Shown: positions 8,149-17,501 of the stretch, piece by piece | Layout: each line of letters begins with the position of its first letter | Numbering within the stretch: position 1 is the stretch's first letter | Assembly: GCA_029934815.1 (NCBI GenBank) | Contig: JAOZLM010000002.1 | Coordinates: 1 to 34,488, forward strand | Direction: 5' to 3' | From: Desulfocapsa sp. | GTDB lineage: Bacteria > Desulfobacterota > Desulfobulbia > Desulfobulbales > Desulfocapsaceae | Length of the DNA: 34,488 nucleotides | Made by a program: the position numbers and the translations under genes | Notes under the pieces: model-generated | What the model was told of the DNA's origin: nothing | Database searches by the model: none | The model's input: only the letters and a program-made list of their open reading frames with translations

Positions 8149-8799
8149 TTATCCCATATGGATTCGTTCACCGTTAATCTTCACATCTTCTTCCGCTGTG
8201 AGCATGGAATATTTCCCACGAATTGTCAGAAGAGTGTCGGCGGAATAATCCAGTCGATTTGCCTTTAATTGATCGGTTCCTTCTACTTCCCGATAAGAAC
8301 GCTTAACCTTCTGTTTGAAACGATCAAAAAGAGATTCAAAAGTACCTCCCAGTACTTTTGTTTTTGCTATTTCACTCAGTAAATGAGTCGCAATAACTTT
8401 CAATCTGCTGATATTTATTTTTCCATGATCAGCAACAAACTGCATTTCTGAAGCTGTAAGATCGAGTTTTCGGGCAGTCATGATTCCTACGCCTGTTTTA
8501 GCGATGATTTGGATTTTACCATCTTTGCAGAGGAAATCTGTATCACCTTCAAATATCACTTTGTTTTTCTTTCCATTTTTTTCAAGAACGGCAAGAATGT
8601 AGCATTCTCCTTCCGGATCAGTAATGAGAAGTACTTTATCCGTTATATCCGGGTATTGGAGACAGCTTGCCGCTTTTTTTGCAGTGTATCGTGTCTCTTG
8701 GGTCCTGACGATAAATTGCCCCTGATTAACATGTTCAATATATCCAAATTCTTGAAAAACAGGGTGTCCCTGGTCTTTATTAGCTAGTGCATTTAACAT
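8149..8799 (-). CDS. DUF3540-like T6SS accessory protein
   Basis: 216 aa protein between pentapeptide and DUF4150 genes, with the VLLITDPEGECYILAVLEK ... LDLTASEMQFVAD... pattern and beta-rich repeat-like C-terminus. Context (DUF2169/PPR/DUF3540/DUF4150) supports the call. Confidence 0.7.
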   Translation of the reverse strand: MLNALANKDQGHPVFQEFGYIEHVNQGQFIVRTQETRYTAKKAASCLQYPDITDKVLLITDPEGECYILAVLEKNGKKNKVIFEGDTDFLCKDGKIQIIAKTGVGIMTARKLDLTASEMQFVADHGKINISRLKVIATHLLSEIAKTKVLGGTFESLFDRFKQKVKRSYREVEGTDQLKANRLDYSADTLLTIRGKYSMLTAEEDVKINGERIHMG

Positions 8800-8868
8800 G
8801 TTACAACCCTCTGTTAAAAGAATTCTTATTCATGCGTAAATCCTTTTCGGACAGCATGGTAATCGTTG

Positions 8869-9924
8869 TTAAAGTATTGGCTGCCACTGTTCAGCAGCTG
8901 CCTGTTCCGGATCTGTATCAAGCGCTTTTTCTTTATTGGATCCTGTCCAAATAGTATGCTCAGTTTTACACTGATGTAATTTTGTCCTGGTCAAGTTGGC
9001 ATAACTCATATCCGCAGTGGAAATATCTGAATGAGAAAAATCGCAATAAGTGAGATTAGCATGGGAAAAACGGGCACTGGAGCAGTCTGCTTTACACATA
9101 ATCGAGGATTCAAGGTTTGCTTTTGTAAAATCACATCCATTCAGCGTAGCACCATCAAAACAACTCTGGGTAAGAATCGCAGATCCCAAACTTGCATTAC
9201 TCAAGTTAGCTTCCATAAAAATAGATAATGGGCCAACTATCTTTTCAAGATTGGCACCGGAAAGATTTGATCCCATAAAGTTGGTTTGGCTGAGATCGGT
9301 TCCCTGTAAATTGGCCAGAGTAAGATTAGAATCTTTTAACATGGCCATGGAGAGCTGTACGTCACGTAAATCTTTGCCAGACAGATCTGTTTCCTGCAGA
9401 AAAGCTAATCTGAAAATACTTCCTGATAGAGCAGCATTTTTAAGACTGGTTTGAAAAAACATTGCTTGTTCGGCATCAATTCGTATTAGTTTTAAATTAT
9501 TACTTTTACAGCCCTGAAAGAAAGCCTGTTTCAAAATACATTCTGTAAAGTCAGCTTCAGAAAGATCGCAATTCATAAGTATCATATCAGAACAATCTGA
9601 ATTGCTAAAGACAGTACTTTTGCAATCGACATCAACAAGTTTACATTGAATAAGCTTCGCCTGGTTTAGATTGGCTCCTGCCATACGGCTCTCATTGATT
9701 ACAGTCAGGTGAAGATTTGCATTACTGAGATCAGCATTGCTGAAATCGACGTCATAGAAAATAGATTCATTCAGAAGTGTGCCACTCAAATTACAGTTTT
9801 TAAAACACACGTCTTCAAAAATTCCACCAGCGAGTTTCGCACCGGATAGATCCTGTCCAGAGAAGTCCTCCTTTTCGATTAACTCACCGGCATTAATGTT
9901 TTCAATAAGTTCAGCACGTGTCAT
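8869..9924 (-). CDS. Pentapeptide-repeat protein
   Basis: Continuous A(D/N)LXX-type repeats (LSGAKLAGG, ANLNQAKL, ADLSNANL, ANLSNASL...). The MTRAEL start at 9924 has GGAG at good spacing and an ATGA overlap with the upstream stop; the ORF track extends to 9936. Confidence 0.9.
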   Translation of the reverse strand: MTRAELIENINAGELIEKEDFSGQDLSGAKLAGGIFEDVCFKNCNLSGTLLNESIFYDVDFSNADLSNANLHLTVINESRMAGANLNQAKLIQCKLVDVDCKSTVFSNSDCSDMILMNCDLSEADFTECILKQAFFQGCKSNNLKLIRIDAEQAMFFQTSLKNAALSGSIFRLAFLQETDLSGKDLRDVQLSMAMLKDSNLTLANLQGTDLSQTNFMGSNLSGANLEKIVGPLSIFMEANLSNASLGSAILTQSCFDGATLNGCDFTKANLESSIMCKADCSSARFSHANLTYCDFSHSDISTADMSYANLTRTKLHQCKTEHTIWTGSNKEKALDTDPEQAAAEQWQPIL

Positions 9925-12509
9925 GAAGAACTCCATTTACTGAGGATGGTCTTCTCAACATTGGCTTGATCCAGCAGGACGGTAGAAAAATCAACCTGCA
10001 TTAGATCAGCACAAAACAAATTTGCTCCGCGTAGATCACAATCCTGCATGATGGCTTTTTGTAAAGAACCTTCCATGAGGTTAATTGAAACCAGTCTGGC
10101 CTGACTAAGGTCTGCCTGCATAAACATGGTCTGTTTTGCAACAGCCTGATAAAAGGTAGATTGGTTGAGCTTACTTTTACTCAGATCCGCTGCCGATAGA
10201 TCAGCTTTGGTAAAGTTGGAATGTTTGAGGCTTGTTTCTCTGAGATTTGCATTTTTAAGGTTCGCCTGAGTAAAATCAGAATTTTCCATTGAGGTTTTCA
10301 TGGCTGTTCTCAGGTTCTCCATATTGGCATTCTTGAAATCTGAGCCATTGGCATTAACCTGTACAAGGACTGCTTCCATGAGCTTGGCGTTGGAGAAGTT
10401 GGCTTTTTGTACGCTGGTATTATAAAAAAATGCCTCGTTCAGGCTACTGTCTGAAAAATCAGCGCCATTAAGTTTGCTCTCAAAAAACATTGCATTGTCA
10501 AGAGTAGCAGAGGAAAAGTGTGTATCCTCAGCAATGCATTCTGTGAAATCAACTGCTTCCATTTGTGCATGTACAAAGGATGCTTCTGTTAAATCCGCCT
10601 GATAAAATACAGCTTTTTTAAGCTGGCAGTCGGAAAAGTCGGCTTTGTTAAGATTTGCTTTTCCAAGATTTGTTTCTGTTAAATTGGCATTGTTTAAGCG
10701 CGCATCTGAAAGATTAGCTCTTGCCAGCATAGTTTTTGAAAGATTTGCATTTGTTAAAATGGTTCCCTGAAGCTTAGCGCCATCAAGAAAACTTTCACTC
10801 AAATCAATTCCAGTAAGATCAAGGCCAGAAAGGTCAACTCCGGGAAGTTCTCGTTTTGTCAGGCTTTTCCCTTCTTTGACTGCTTGAATAACTTTTTTCC
10901 GCATCTCATCCATCGATTCCTGGGAAGGGGCGGGAACAGGATCAAAAAAATGTCCATATTGGATGCTTAACGAATCAAACTCTTTTTCAATTTTATGTAA
11001 TCTGGCTTCTTTTTTAGGATCATCGATGCCGCTATCTCTCATCAGGGAAATCATTTCTTCGGCAGAAAAACTGACTCGTTCACCTTTTTTCGTCTCAGCA
11101 TCTGCAAGGAACTCGTCATAATCATTTCCCATTGAGGAGAACACGTTTCTCAAAGAGTCTTCCAACTCTTTTTCCTGTTTTTTTGCTTCAAGTTCTATTT
11201 TTTCTACCAGGTCGTCTAGCTGATCCAGATTATCCATGTCGATGTCTACAGAAAAATCTTCATTTTTCTTTTTGTAATCATCCGGGTTCAGACCATAATC
11301 TTTAATACTTTCCCAGGCTGCCTCAATTTCACTATCGGACTTTTTCTGAATGTTTTTTTCTAAAATACCATCACCGGAAGCTGATTCACCTTCTTTCAAA
11401 AGTTGGGACATGGCTGATTGAGCCCCATCAGGGATGAGATCTTTCTCGTTCAAGCTCTGAAGGTATCCTTTTTTCTTGTCCAGCCGTGAAGAAAGTGCTT
11501 CCTTGTAATGTGATAGAGGTCTGCTGTCATCGGTCAGCTTTTCATAGGCCACGACTATCTGAGAAAATTCTGAGGCCTGATCATCGGAGACTTCGATTTG
11601 TCCACGGAACAGGACCACTCCACATTCTTTGTGCGGAAAGAGCCAGACCGTATCTGCCTGCATTTTGATTTCATGGAGATCGATTTCTTTATTCTCTCCA
11701 TTATTAATAAAACAGCGTGTTCGTATTCCCGGCAGTCTGGAATTGATGGAACTTTTCTCAGGGTGCATGTTTTTGCAACTGAATGATTCCAGACATGTAA
11801 ATTTTTCTCTTTGCTGTTGATCCAGTGGGGCTGTATTTAAAAAGGCAGGATCAAAATCTTCTGCAAATCCAGGAAAACGTTCATTGAGCCACTTTTCATC
11901 ATAGGTACCGATTTTAGAAAAGCGTTGGGGCCAGGTTTGGTCGTATGGGCCAAAACCAGCAGGGAGCATTTTTTGATCCGGTATGGAAATGGGTTGATCG
12001 GGCAGAGTAATATTAGGAACCGCAATGACGTTTGATTTATACTGCGCAAGATCCTTTACATACCCTTTTCCCAGCGGATTTTCCGGGTAATCAGGTCCGC
12101 CAAAAGAATATTGATAGTTCAGGGATAACTGTGGCAACATCTCAGGATCACTCAGTTTCCATTGTCCCCCTATGCCTTTTATCCAGTGTCGGTCTCCAAA
12201 AACATTAAGTTCCTTTCGCTGATTACCAATCTGTACCTCTACACTTCCCGCATGTGCGGGTTGGTCATTGGGCGGGAAAAAATTTCCGCATACCAGAAAT
12301 TCAGAACCCATTTTGGGCATACCGGTATCGAGCACACCTTCAGTACCAAGCTCTTCAGCCACCATAGGCCACATCTTCAATTCCATTTTCAGTTTCTCTG
12401 GATCATCAAAGGAAAAGAAGGCGATAATTGTACTGACCAGATAATAGCGCTGATTGAGTTCGTAAGTTCTGTACAGGAGGCCAAGATCCAGTGGCTTGAT
12501 AACTTTCAT
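9921..12509 (-). CDS. DUF2169 - charged linker - pentapeptide-repeat fusion protein
   Basis: N-terminus MKVIKPLDLGLLYRTYELNQRYYLVSTIIAFFSFDDP..VFGDRHWIKG..YQYSFGGPDYPENPLGKG is DUF2169-like. The C-terminal third is pentapeptide repeats (VDLSGLDLTGIDLSESFLDGAKL...). Confidence 0.88.
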   Translation of the reverse strand: MKVIKPLDLGLLYRTYELNQRYYLVSTIIAFFSFDDPEKLKMELKMWPMVAEELGTEGVLDTGMPKMGSEFLVCGNFFPPNDQPAHAGSVEVQIGNQRKELNVFGDRHWIKGIGGQWKLSDPEMLPQLSLNYQYSFGGPDYPENPLGKGYVKDLAQYKSNVIAVPNITLPDQPISIPDQKMLPAGFGPYDQTWPQRFSKIGTYDEKWLNERFPGFAEDFDPAFLNTAPLDQQQREKFTCLESFSCKNMHPEKSSINSRLPGIRTRCFINNGENKEIDLHEIKMQADTVWLFPHKECGVVLFRGQIEVSDDQASEFSQIVVAYEKLTDDSRPLSHYKEALSSRLDKKKGYLQSLNEKDLIPDGAQSAMSQLLKEGESASGDGILEKNIQKKSDSEIEAAWESIKDYGLNPDDYKKKNEDFSVDIDMDNLDQLDDLVEKIELEAKKQEKELEDSLRNVFSSMGNDYDEFLADAETKKGERVSFSAEEMISLMRDSGIDDPKKEARLHKIEKEFDSLSIQYGHFFDPVPAPSQESMDEMRKKVIQAVKEGKSLTKRELPGVDLSGLDLTGIDLSESFLDGAKLQGTILTNANLSKTMLARANLSDARLNNANLTETNLGKANLNKADFSDCQLKKAVFYQADLTEASFVHAQMEAVDFTECIAEDTHFSSATLDNAMFFESKLNGADFSDSSLNEAFFYNTSVQKANFSNAKLMEAVLVQVNANGSDFKNANMENLRTAMKTSMENSDFTQANLKNANLRETSLKHSNFTKADLSAADLSKSKLNQSTFYQAVAKQTMFMQADLSQARLVSINLMEGSLQKAIMQDCDLRGANLFCADLMQVDFSTVLLDQANVEKTILSKWSSS

Positions 12510-12554
12510 ATCATATTATTTAGCGGTAACAGCATTGTCGCTTACGTTTATTCA

Positions 12555-14765
12555 TTAGATAAAAAGGTGAACCAGTGATTTCTTGACGGCTGGCCCTGAA
12601 GACTCTTGTATATCAGATAAACCGGTTTTTATACATGCAGATTCTTTTACAAGTTTAAGTCCGGCACTGTAACCAATATCTATGGAGAAGCTTGCAAAGT
12701 ATTTAAGACCTGCAGAAATCTCAATGCCTGCCGATGCACTTGCTTCATAGTTTAAGCCGGCATGAGCTGTCATGGAAGTACTTAAGTATCGTGCCATGGT
12801 ATGTCCAACATAAGAGGCTATGCAAACTCCGTCACTATGCCCTGTATGATTGCCCGAGACACTTATAGTTCTGTTTCCAATGACATTATATGTTTCACCG
12901 CCGGTCACATTATGTGTTCTTCCACCAGCGGTGACAATATATTGGTCGCCTCCGGAAATGATCTGTGTTTTTCGGGAGTTTGTTATGTAGTTTTGCTGGC
13001 CATTAGCAACGTACCTGTTTTCCTGGTCTCCGACTCGTACTTCCCGATATTGCATTGCATTTGTTCTTTCCTCACCTATGACATCTAACTTTCTGTTTCC
13101 TGTCACGTATTTCCATTCTTTCCCTTTTATTTTTATCGTTTTATCTTCGCCCACGTCTTCAAATGAACCTTTTTTGCAGACGGTAACTTGTGTACCGTCT
13201 GTAGCTAAATAAACATTACCGGCATTCACGTCACCTAAGGAAATAATAGAATTCTCTGTGGGAGAGGACATGTGGATCTGCTGCCCACCTGCACTATCTT
13301 CTATACGAATCTGATTACCACCGGCAGTACGAATCATTGATTGAGTCTGATTGCCGCCGGTAACTGGGCTGCCGGTTTCGGGATTTGGAACGGTTCCTGA
13401 AATAATAGGGCGATCGGGGTCACCATCGATAAAGGTGAGCAGCACTTCAGTTCCTTTGTGCAGAGGAAAATGCATACCGTAATCAGCACCTGCGTATGGC
13501 TGGGACATTCGCATCCAGCGAGAGGCCTTGCCGTCTGCAGAATCACTTTGATCAAATGGTAGTTTTACTTTATAGCGTCCTTCGTCATCAATTTCTGCAT
13601 ACTCACCGTCCCCACTCGCATCGACTGTGCCGTTAAGTGTTCCTTTGAGTTTAGGCTTTTCCGCTAAACGTTCAGGCCTGAATTGGGTATCAGCCGGTAT
13701 GCAACTGAAATTGTTAAAGTATGATGGCCCCTGACTGTCGTCGGTACTCTCGCCGCCAGCTCCGGTAAGATATGTGGATTGCACCCCTTTATGGGATAGC
13801 TCAATGATTAAATAGCGCTGATTATAGGAGTCCCGATAATGATCGTGTAACTCAAAAACATAGCCAGTCAAAAATGGTGGTACGGTTCCTTCTCCGTAGA
13901 AGAGTGCTTCCCGGCAGAGCAGTTCTTCCGCTCGTATTGTAGCCAAGGCATTTCCCTGTTCCGGGGTTTTGAAATGTTCCCCGTAGATATACACGTTACC
14001 CCGGCCTTCGGGATCTACATCTGCCTCTCCCTTCAGAGATAGGGAAGGTTTTCGGTAGTTATAATCTTTTAAAACAATTTTCTTCGGTAAGAGCTGCTGG
14101 TGGCAGGTGAATTCCCTGACCTGCTCTGTGGTTGATGGTGCGAGAGAGTCTGGCGGGGAATAACGAATAGATTCGCCCGAGGTGATATCCTGGTGGGCTG
14201 TGGAGGCATCGGCAATAACCAGTTTTTCTGCTTCACTACCTTGTTCGAAATAGTAGTAGATTCCCTCCCGTTCCATCCAGCGGGAAATAAAGTTAAAATC
14301 AGATTCATTGTACTGGCAGATATATTCCCAGGGATCGTAACTGCCGGTGAGTTTCATCTCGTAATCATTGGTGGTAAGACCGGTTTGTTTAAGGACTTCT
14401 TCGATAATATCCGGGATGCTTTTATCAAGGAATAACTGATTTTCCAGATATTGATCTGCGATCCACAGGCGGGGAACCAGTATGGCACGAAAGTATACGT
14501 GTCCAGAATACTCGTGCAATTGTTCAAAGCGGGAGAGGATGCCATGAAAAACTCGCAGTTGTTCCCCCTCTTTTTCAACGGTTAATTTTACCGGGTTTTT
14601 TAAAACTTCTTTGAGATCGATATCCGGATCATCAGCATAGAGTGTTATCTCGAATTCATAGAGTTTAGAAATAGCTTCTTTACCTGTGAACTCGGCAACC
14701 GTAAAGGTATCATCTGGTTGCGCTGTTGAAGTAAAACTGAATTTAATACTTTCTTCAGTAGGCAT
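12555..14765 (-). CDS. vgrG: VgrG spike protein (TssI)
   Basis: VgrG hallmarks: VFHGILSRFEQL, YICQYNESDFNFISRWMEREGIYYYFEQ, VKLPFDQSDSADGKASRWMRMSQPYAGADYGMHFPLHKGTEVLLTFIDGDPDRPIISGTVPNPE. Start overlaps the clpV stop (TAATG). Confidence 0.97.
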   Translation of the reverse strand: MPTEESIKFSFTSTAQPDDTFTVAEFTGKEAISKLYEFEITLYADDPDIDLKEVLKNPVKLTVEKEGEQLRVFHGILSRFEQLHEYSGHVYFRAILVPRLWIADQYLENQLFLDKSIPDIIEEVLKQTGLTTNDYEMKLTGSYDPWEYICQYNESDFNFISRWMEREGIYYYFEQGSEAEKLVIADASTAHQDITSGESIRYSPPDSLAPSTTEQVREFTCHQQLLPKKIVLKDYNYRKPSLSLKGEADVDPEGRGNVYIYGEHFKTPEQGNALATIRAEELLCREALFYGEGTVPPFLTGYVFELHDHYRDSYNQRYLIIELSHKGVQSTYLTGAGGESTDDSQGPSYFNNFSCIPADTQFRPERLAEKPKLKGTLNGTVDASGDGEYAEIDDEGRYKVKLPFDQSDSADGKASRWMRMSQPYAGADYGMHFPLHKGTEVLLTFIDGDPDRPIISGTVPNPETGSPVTGGNQTQSMIRTAGGNQIRIEDSAGGQQIHMSSPTENSIISLGDVNAGNVYLATDGTQVTVCKKGSFEDVGEDKTIKIKGKEWKYVTGNRKLDVIGEERTNAMQYREVRVGDQENRYVANGQQNYITNSRKTQIISGGDQYIVTAGGRTHNVTGGETYNVIGNRTISVSGNHTGHSDGVCIASYVGHTMARYLSTSMTAHAGLNYEASASAGIEISAGLKYFASFSIDIGYSAGLKLVKESACIKTGLSDIQESSGPAVKKSLVHLFI

Positions 14766-17413
14766 TAGTCATTTCCTCCGAATTTTATGGCGAAGTTCCC
14801 CTCCTGATCCATATCAAGGTGAACACTTTCAGGCATTTTTTCTTCACTCATGCAGGTCAGGATTTCTTTGGACATTTGCGGTAGTACAGTACCATTCATA
14901 ATATGATCGATATTTCTGGCACCGGTTTCAACTTCTGTACATCTGGCTGCAATTTGTGTAATGACTTCATCACTGTAGGTGAGTTTCATTTTATGTGTCT
15001 GCTGCATTCGTTTTACCAGCTTATCCATCTTTAATATGACAATATCACTTAAGATATCCTGTGGAAGCGTCATATATGGGACAACGGTCATCCGGGCAAG
15101 AAGTGCGGGTTTGAAGTGGTTGTTCAAAATAGGACGTACGGCCTCCATGATTACTTCCGGAGGCAGTGGTTCATCACCGGTTGTCATTTCAGTTATCACA
15201 TCGGTGGCAAGGTTGGAAGTAAGGAAAATGATGGTATTTTTAAAATCAATTTCCCGGCCTTCGCCGTCCGACAGAGAGCCTTTGTCGAATACCTGGTAGA
15301 AGAGATTCAGCACTTCGAGATTGGCTTTTTCTACTTCATCAAGCAGGACTATGGAGTAGGGGCGTTGACGTACCGCTTCGGTAAGTACACCGCCTTCTCC
15401 ATAGCCAACGTATCCCGGAGGTGACCCAACCAGACGACTCAAGGTGTGACGTTCCTGGAATTCACTCATATTAATGGAAGTGACAAATCGTTCGCCACCA
15501 AGAATTAAATCAGCAAGGGCAAGGGCAGTTTCTGTTTTACCAACACCACTTGGGCCAACGAGCAGGAAGATGCCAAGTGGTTGTGCAGGATCTTTCAGGC
15601 CTGATTTAGCAGCTTTTATAACTTCTGCAATGGCAGAAAGACCATTGTCCTGACCTTTAATCCGCTTTTGCATCGATTCTTCAAGGTTAACAATATTTGA
15701 AGCCTGATCCCGCATAACACTGCCAAGAGGTACGCCTGTCCAGTCAGAAACTACTTTGGAGACGATATCCGGGTCAACTTCTATGCGTACAAGGGCTTCA
15801 TCTTTTTGCAATTCCTCAAATTCGCCTTTCAGCTGGCTGAGTTCTTTTTCCATTTCTGGAATCTTCTCTTTTGCCTCACTGTCTTCCTCATCCGCTTCTT
15901 TGGCTGCAAAGAGTTCTTTTCTTACTTTGATAAGTTTGTTGGCCAGTTCCTGCTCACTTTTCCACTGCGTTATCAGGGCTTCCAGTTGTTCTGCGAGATC
16001 CGTGAGTTCCTGCTCAATTTCAGTTAAACGTTCTTCATCAACCTCAAAACCATGGAGCTTGTCTCGTCCCATGGCTCGTTTTTCCCGCTCAAGTGCCTGA
16101 ACTGTTCGTTCCCGGTCTTCGATAACATCCGGTTTTGCAGTGAGAAGTACCTTGACTCTGGCGGTGCTGGTATCGAGCAGATCAACAGCTTTATCGGGCA
16201 ATTGTCTTCCCGAGATGTAACGGCTTGAAAGCTCTGCCGCTGCGACAACTGCGTCATCCCGAACAATCACACCATGGGCTTCTTCATATTTTTGTTTCAG
16301 CCCGCGCAGGATGAGAATGGCAGTTTCGGTGGAGGGCTCATCAAGTTTGACCAGTTGAAATCTTCTGGCAAGTGCAGGATCTTTTTCGAAATATTTTTTG
16401 TATTCAGACCAGGTGGTGGCGGCAACAGTTCGTAGTTCGCCTCTTGCAAGGGCAGGTTTCAGGAGGTTTGCGGCATCACTCTGTCCTGCTGCTCCCCCTG
16501 CGCCAATGAGGGTATGGGCTTCATCAATAAAGAGAATAATTGGTTTAGGTGATGCTTTTATTTCGTTAATAACTGATTTTAGGCGGTTTTCGAATTCACC
16601 TTTTACCCCTGCTCCTGCCTGCAACAGTCCCATATCCAGACCGAGAATTGAAACATTCTGCAATAGTTCCGGTACATCTCCTTCTGTAATCCGTAAGGCC
16701 AGTCCTTCCACCACGGCGGTTTTACCAACTCCGGCTTCACCAACAACAATGGGATTGTTTTTTCGTCTTCTTGCCAGAATATCAACCATCTGCCGGATTT
16801 CAAGATCCCTGCCAAAGACCGGGTCAATTTCTCCTTCAGCTGCTTTTTCGGTGAAATCAACACAGAATTTTCCAAGAGCAGTTGAGTCTCTGGGGCCTGC
16901 AATTTCTTGATCATCATCAGCTTCACCGGGAGCAGGTTGCTCGGAAGAGGATTGAACGATTCCCCAGAATTCACTCTTCAGTCCATCAAAAGGGATTACG
17001 TCCAGCTGCTCAAGAAATTGTCCTGCTCCAAAGCGGGATGGATTATTAATCAGTGCTAGCAGGAGTGCTCCTGAGCGGAGTTTGGTTTCATCAAGATCAA
17101 CAGATGCAAGTAGCCAGGCTTCCTGGAACCATTCCATTAATAGTGGTGAAAAAACAGGCTTAGCAGCATTGCCCGTGCTGAATTCCTCAAGGGCGGCATC
17201 TATTCCTTTGCTGAATTTTCCGGGATCTAAATCATAATGACGTAAAATGACGGGCAGATCCGAACGATCTTCTTCAAGAAGTTTAGCAAGGAAATGTTCT
17301 AAGGTAACTTCATAATGGGTGCGTGAAACACAGAGGCCGGCTGCAGCTTCAAGGCAGCGGGTACAGAAAGGATTTAAGCGTCCTAAAAGCGATTTGATGT
17401 CAACAGTTAGCAT
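14765..17413 (-). CDS. clpV: T6SS AAA+ ATPase ClpV (TssH)
   Basis: Two Walker A motifs (VVGEAGVGKTAVVEGLA; LVGPSGVGKTETALALA), Walker B IILFIDEAHTLIG and IVLLDEVEKA, ClpB-like middle domain, N-terminal Clp-N. Confidence 0.97.
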   Translation of the reverse strand: MLTVDIKSLLGRLNPFCTRCLEAAAGLCVSRTHYEVTLEHFLAKLLEEDRSDLPVILRHYDLDPGKFSKGIDAALEEFSTGNAAKPVFSPLLMEWFQEAWLLASVDLDETKLRSGALLLALINNPSRFGAGQFLEQLDVIPFDGLKSEFWGIVQSSSEQPAPGEADDDQEIAGPRDSTALGKFCVDFTEKAAEGEIDPVFGRDLEIRQMVDILARRRKNNPIVVGEAGVGKTAVVEGLALRITEGDVPELLQNVSILGLDMGLLQAGAGVKGEFENRLKSVINEIKASPKPIILFIDEAHTLIGAGGAAGQSDAANLLKPALARGELRTVAATTWSEYKKYFEKDPALARRFQLVKLDEPSTETAILILRGLKQKYEEAHGVIVRDDAVVAAAELSSRYISGRQLPDKAVDLLDTSTARVKVLLTAKPDVIEDRERTVQALEREKRAMGRDKLHGFEVDEERLTEIEQELTDLAEQLEALITQWKSEQELANKLIKVRKELFAAKEADEEDSEAKEKIPEMEKELSQLKGEFEELQKDEALVRIEVDPDIVSKVVSDWTGVPLGSVMRDQASNIVNLEESMQKRIKGQDNGLSAIAEVIKAAKSGLKDPAQPLGIFLLVGPSGVGKTETALALADLILGGERFVTSINMSEFQERHTLSRLVGSPPGYVGYGEGGVLTEAVRQRPYSIVLLDEVEKANLEVLNLFYQVFDKGSLSDGEGREIDFKNTIIFLTSNLATDVITEMTTGDEPLPPEVIMEAVRPILNNHFKPALLARMTVVPYMTLPQDILSDIVILKMDKLVKRMQQTHKMKLTYSDEVITQIAARCTEVETGARNIDHIMNGTVLPQMSKEILTCMSEEKMPESVHLDMDQEGNFAIKFGGND

Positions 17414-17501
17414 GGTACTCTCCCATTATTGTTAAGTAAATATCGTTTTGTGGCTAAATTGTTGCCTGCTATTTGGCAGGCCGCTAAACACTCTGCAATT
17501 G

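Noticed and set aside
8869-9924. Qnr/MfpA-type quinolone resistance protein
   Set aside because: Pentapeptide repeats alone do not support this; the context is a VgrG/PAAR cassette and the gene is coupled to a DUF2169 fusion.
8869-10850. Dense short periodic repeats that could suggest a CRISPR array or tandem DNA repeat
   Set aside because: The periodicity is 15 nt and coding: it is the pentapeptide-repeat protein pattern, with divergent codons and no conserved repeat/spacer structure.
15756-16100. Plus-strand 114-aa ORF antisense to clpV, Ser-rich
   Set aside because: Lies fully inside the strongly supported clpV gene; low-complexity composition mirrors the coiled-coil codons of clpV.
16398-16910. 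Plus-strand 170-aa ORF antisense to clpV
   Set aside because: Shadow ORF on the opposite strand of conserved ATPase motifs; no recognisable domain.
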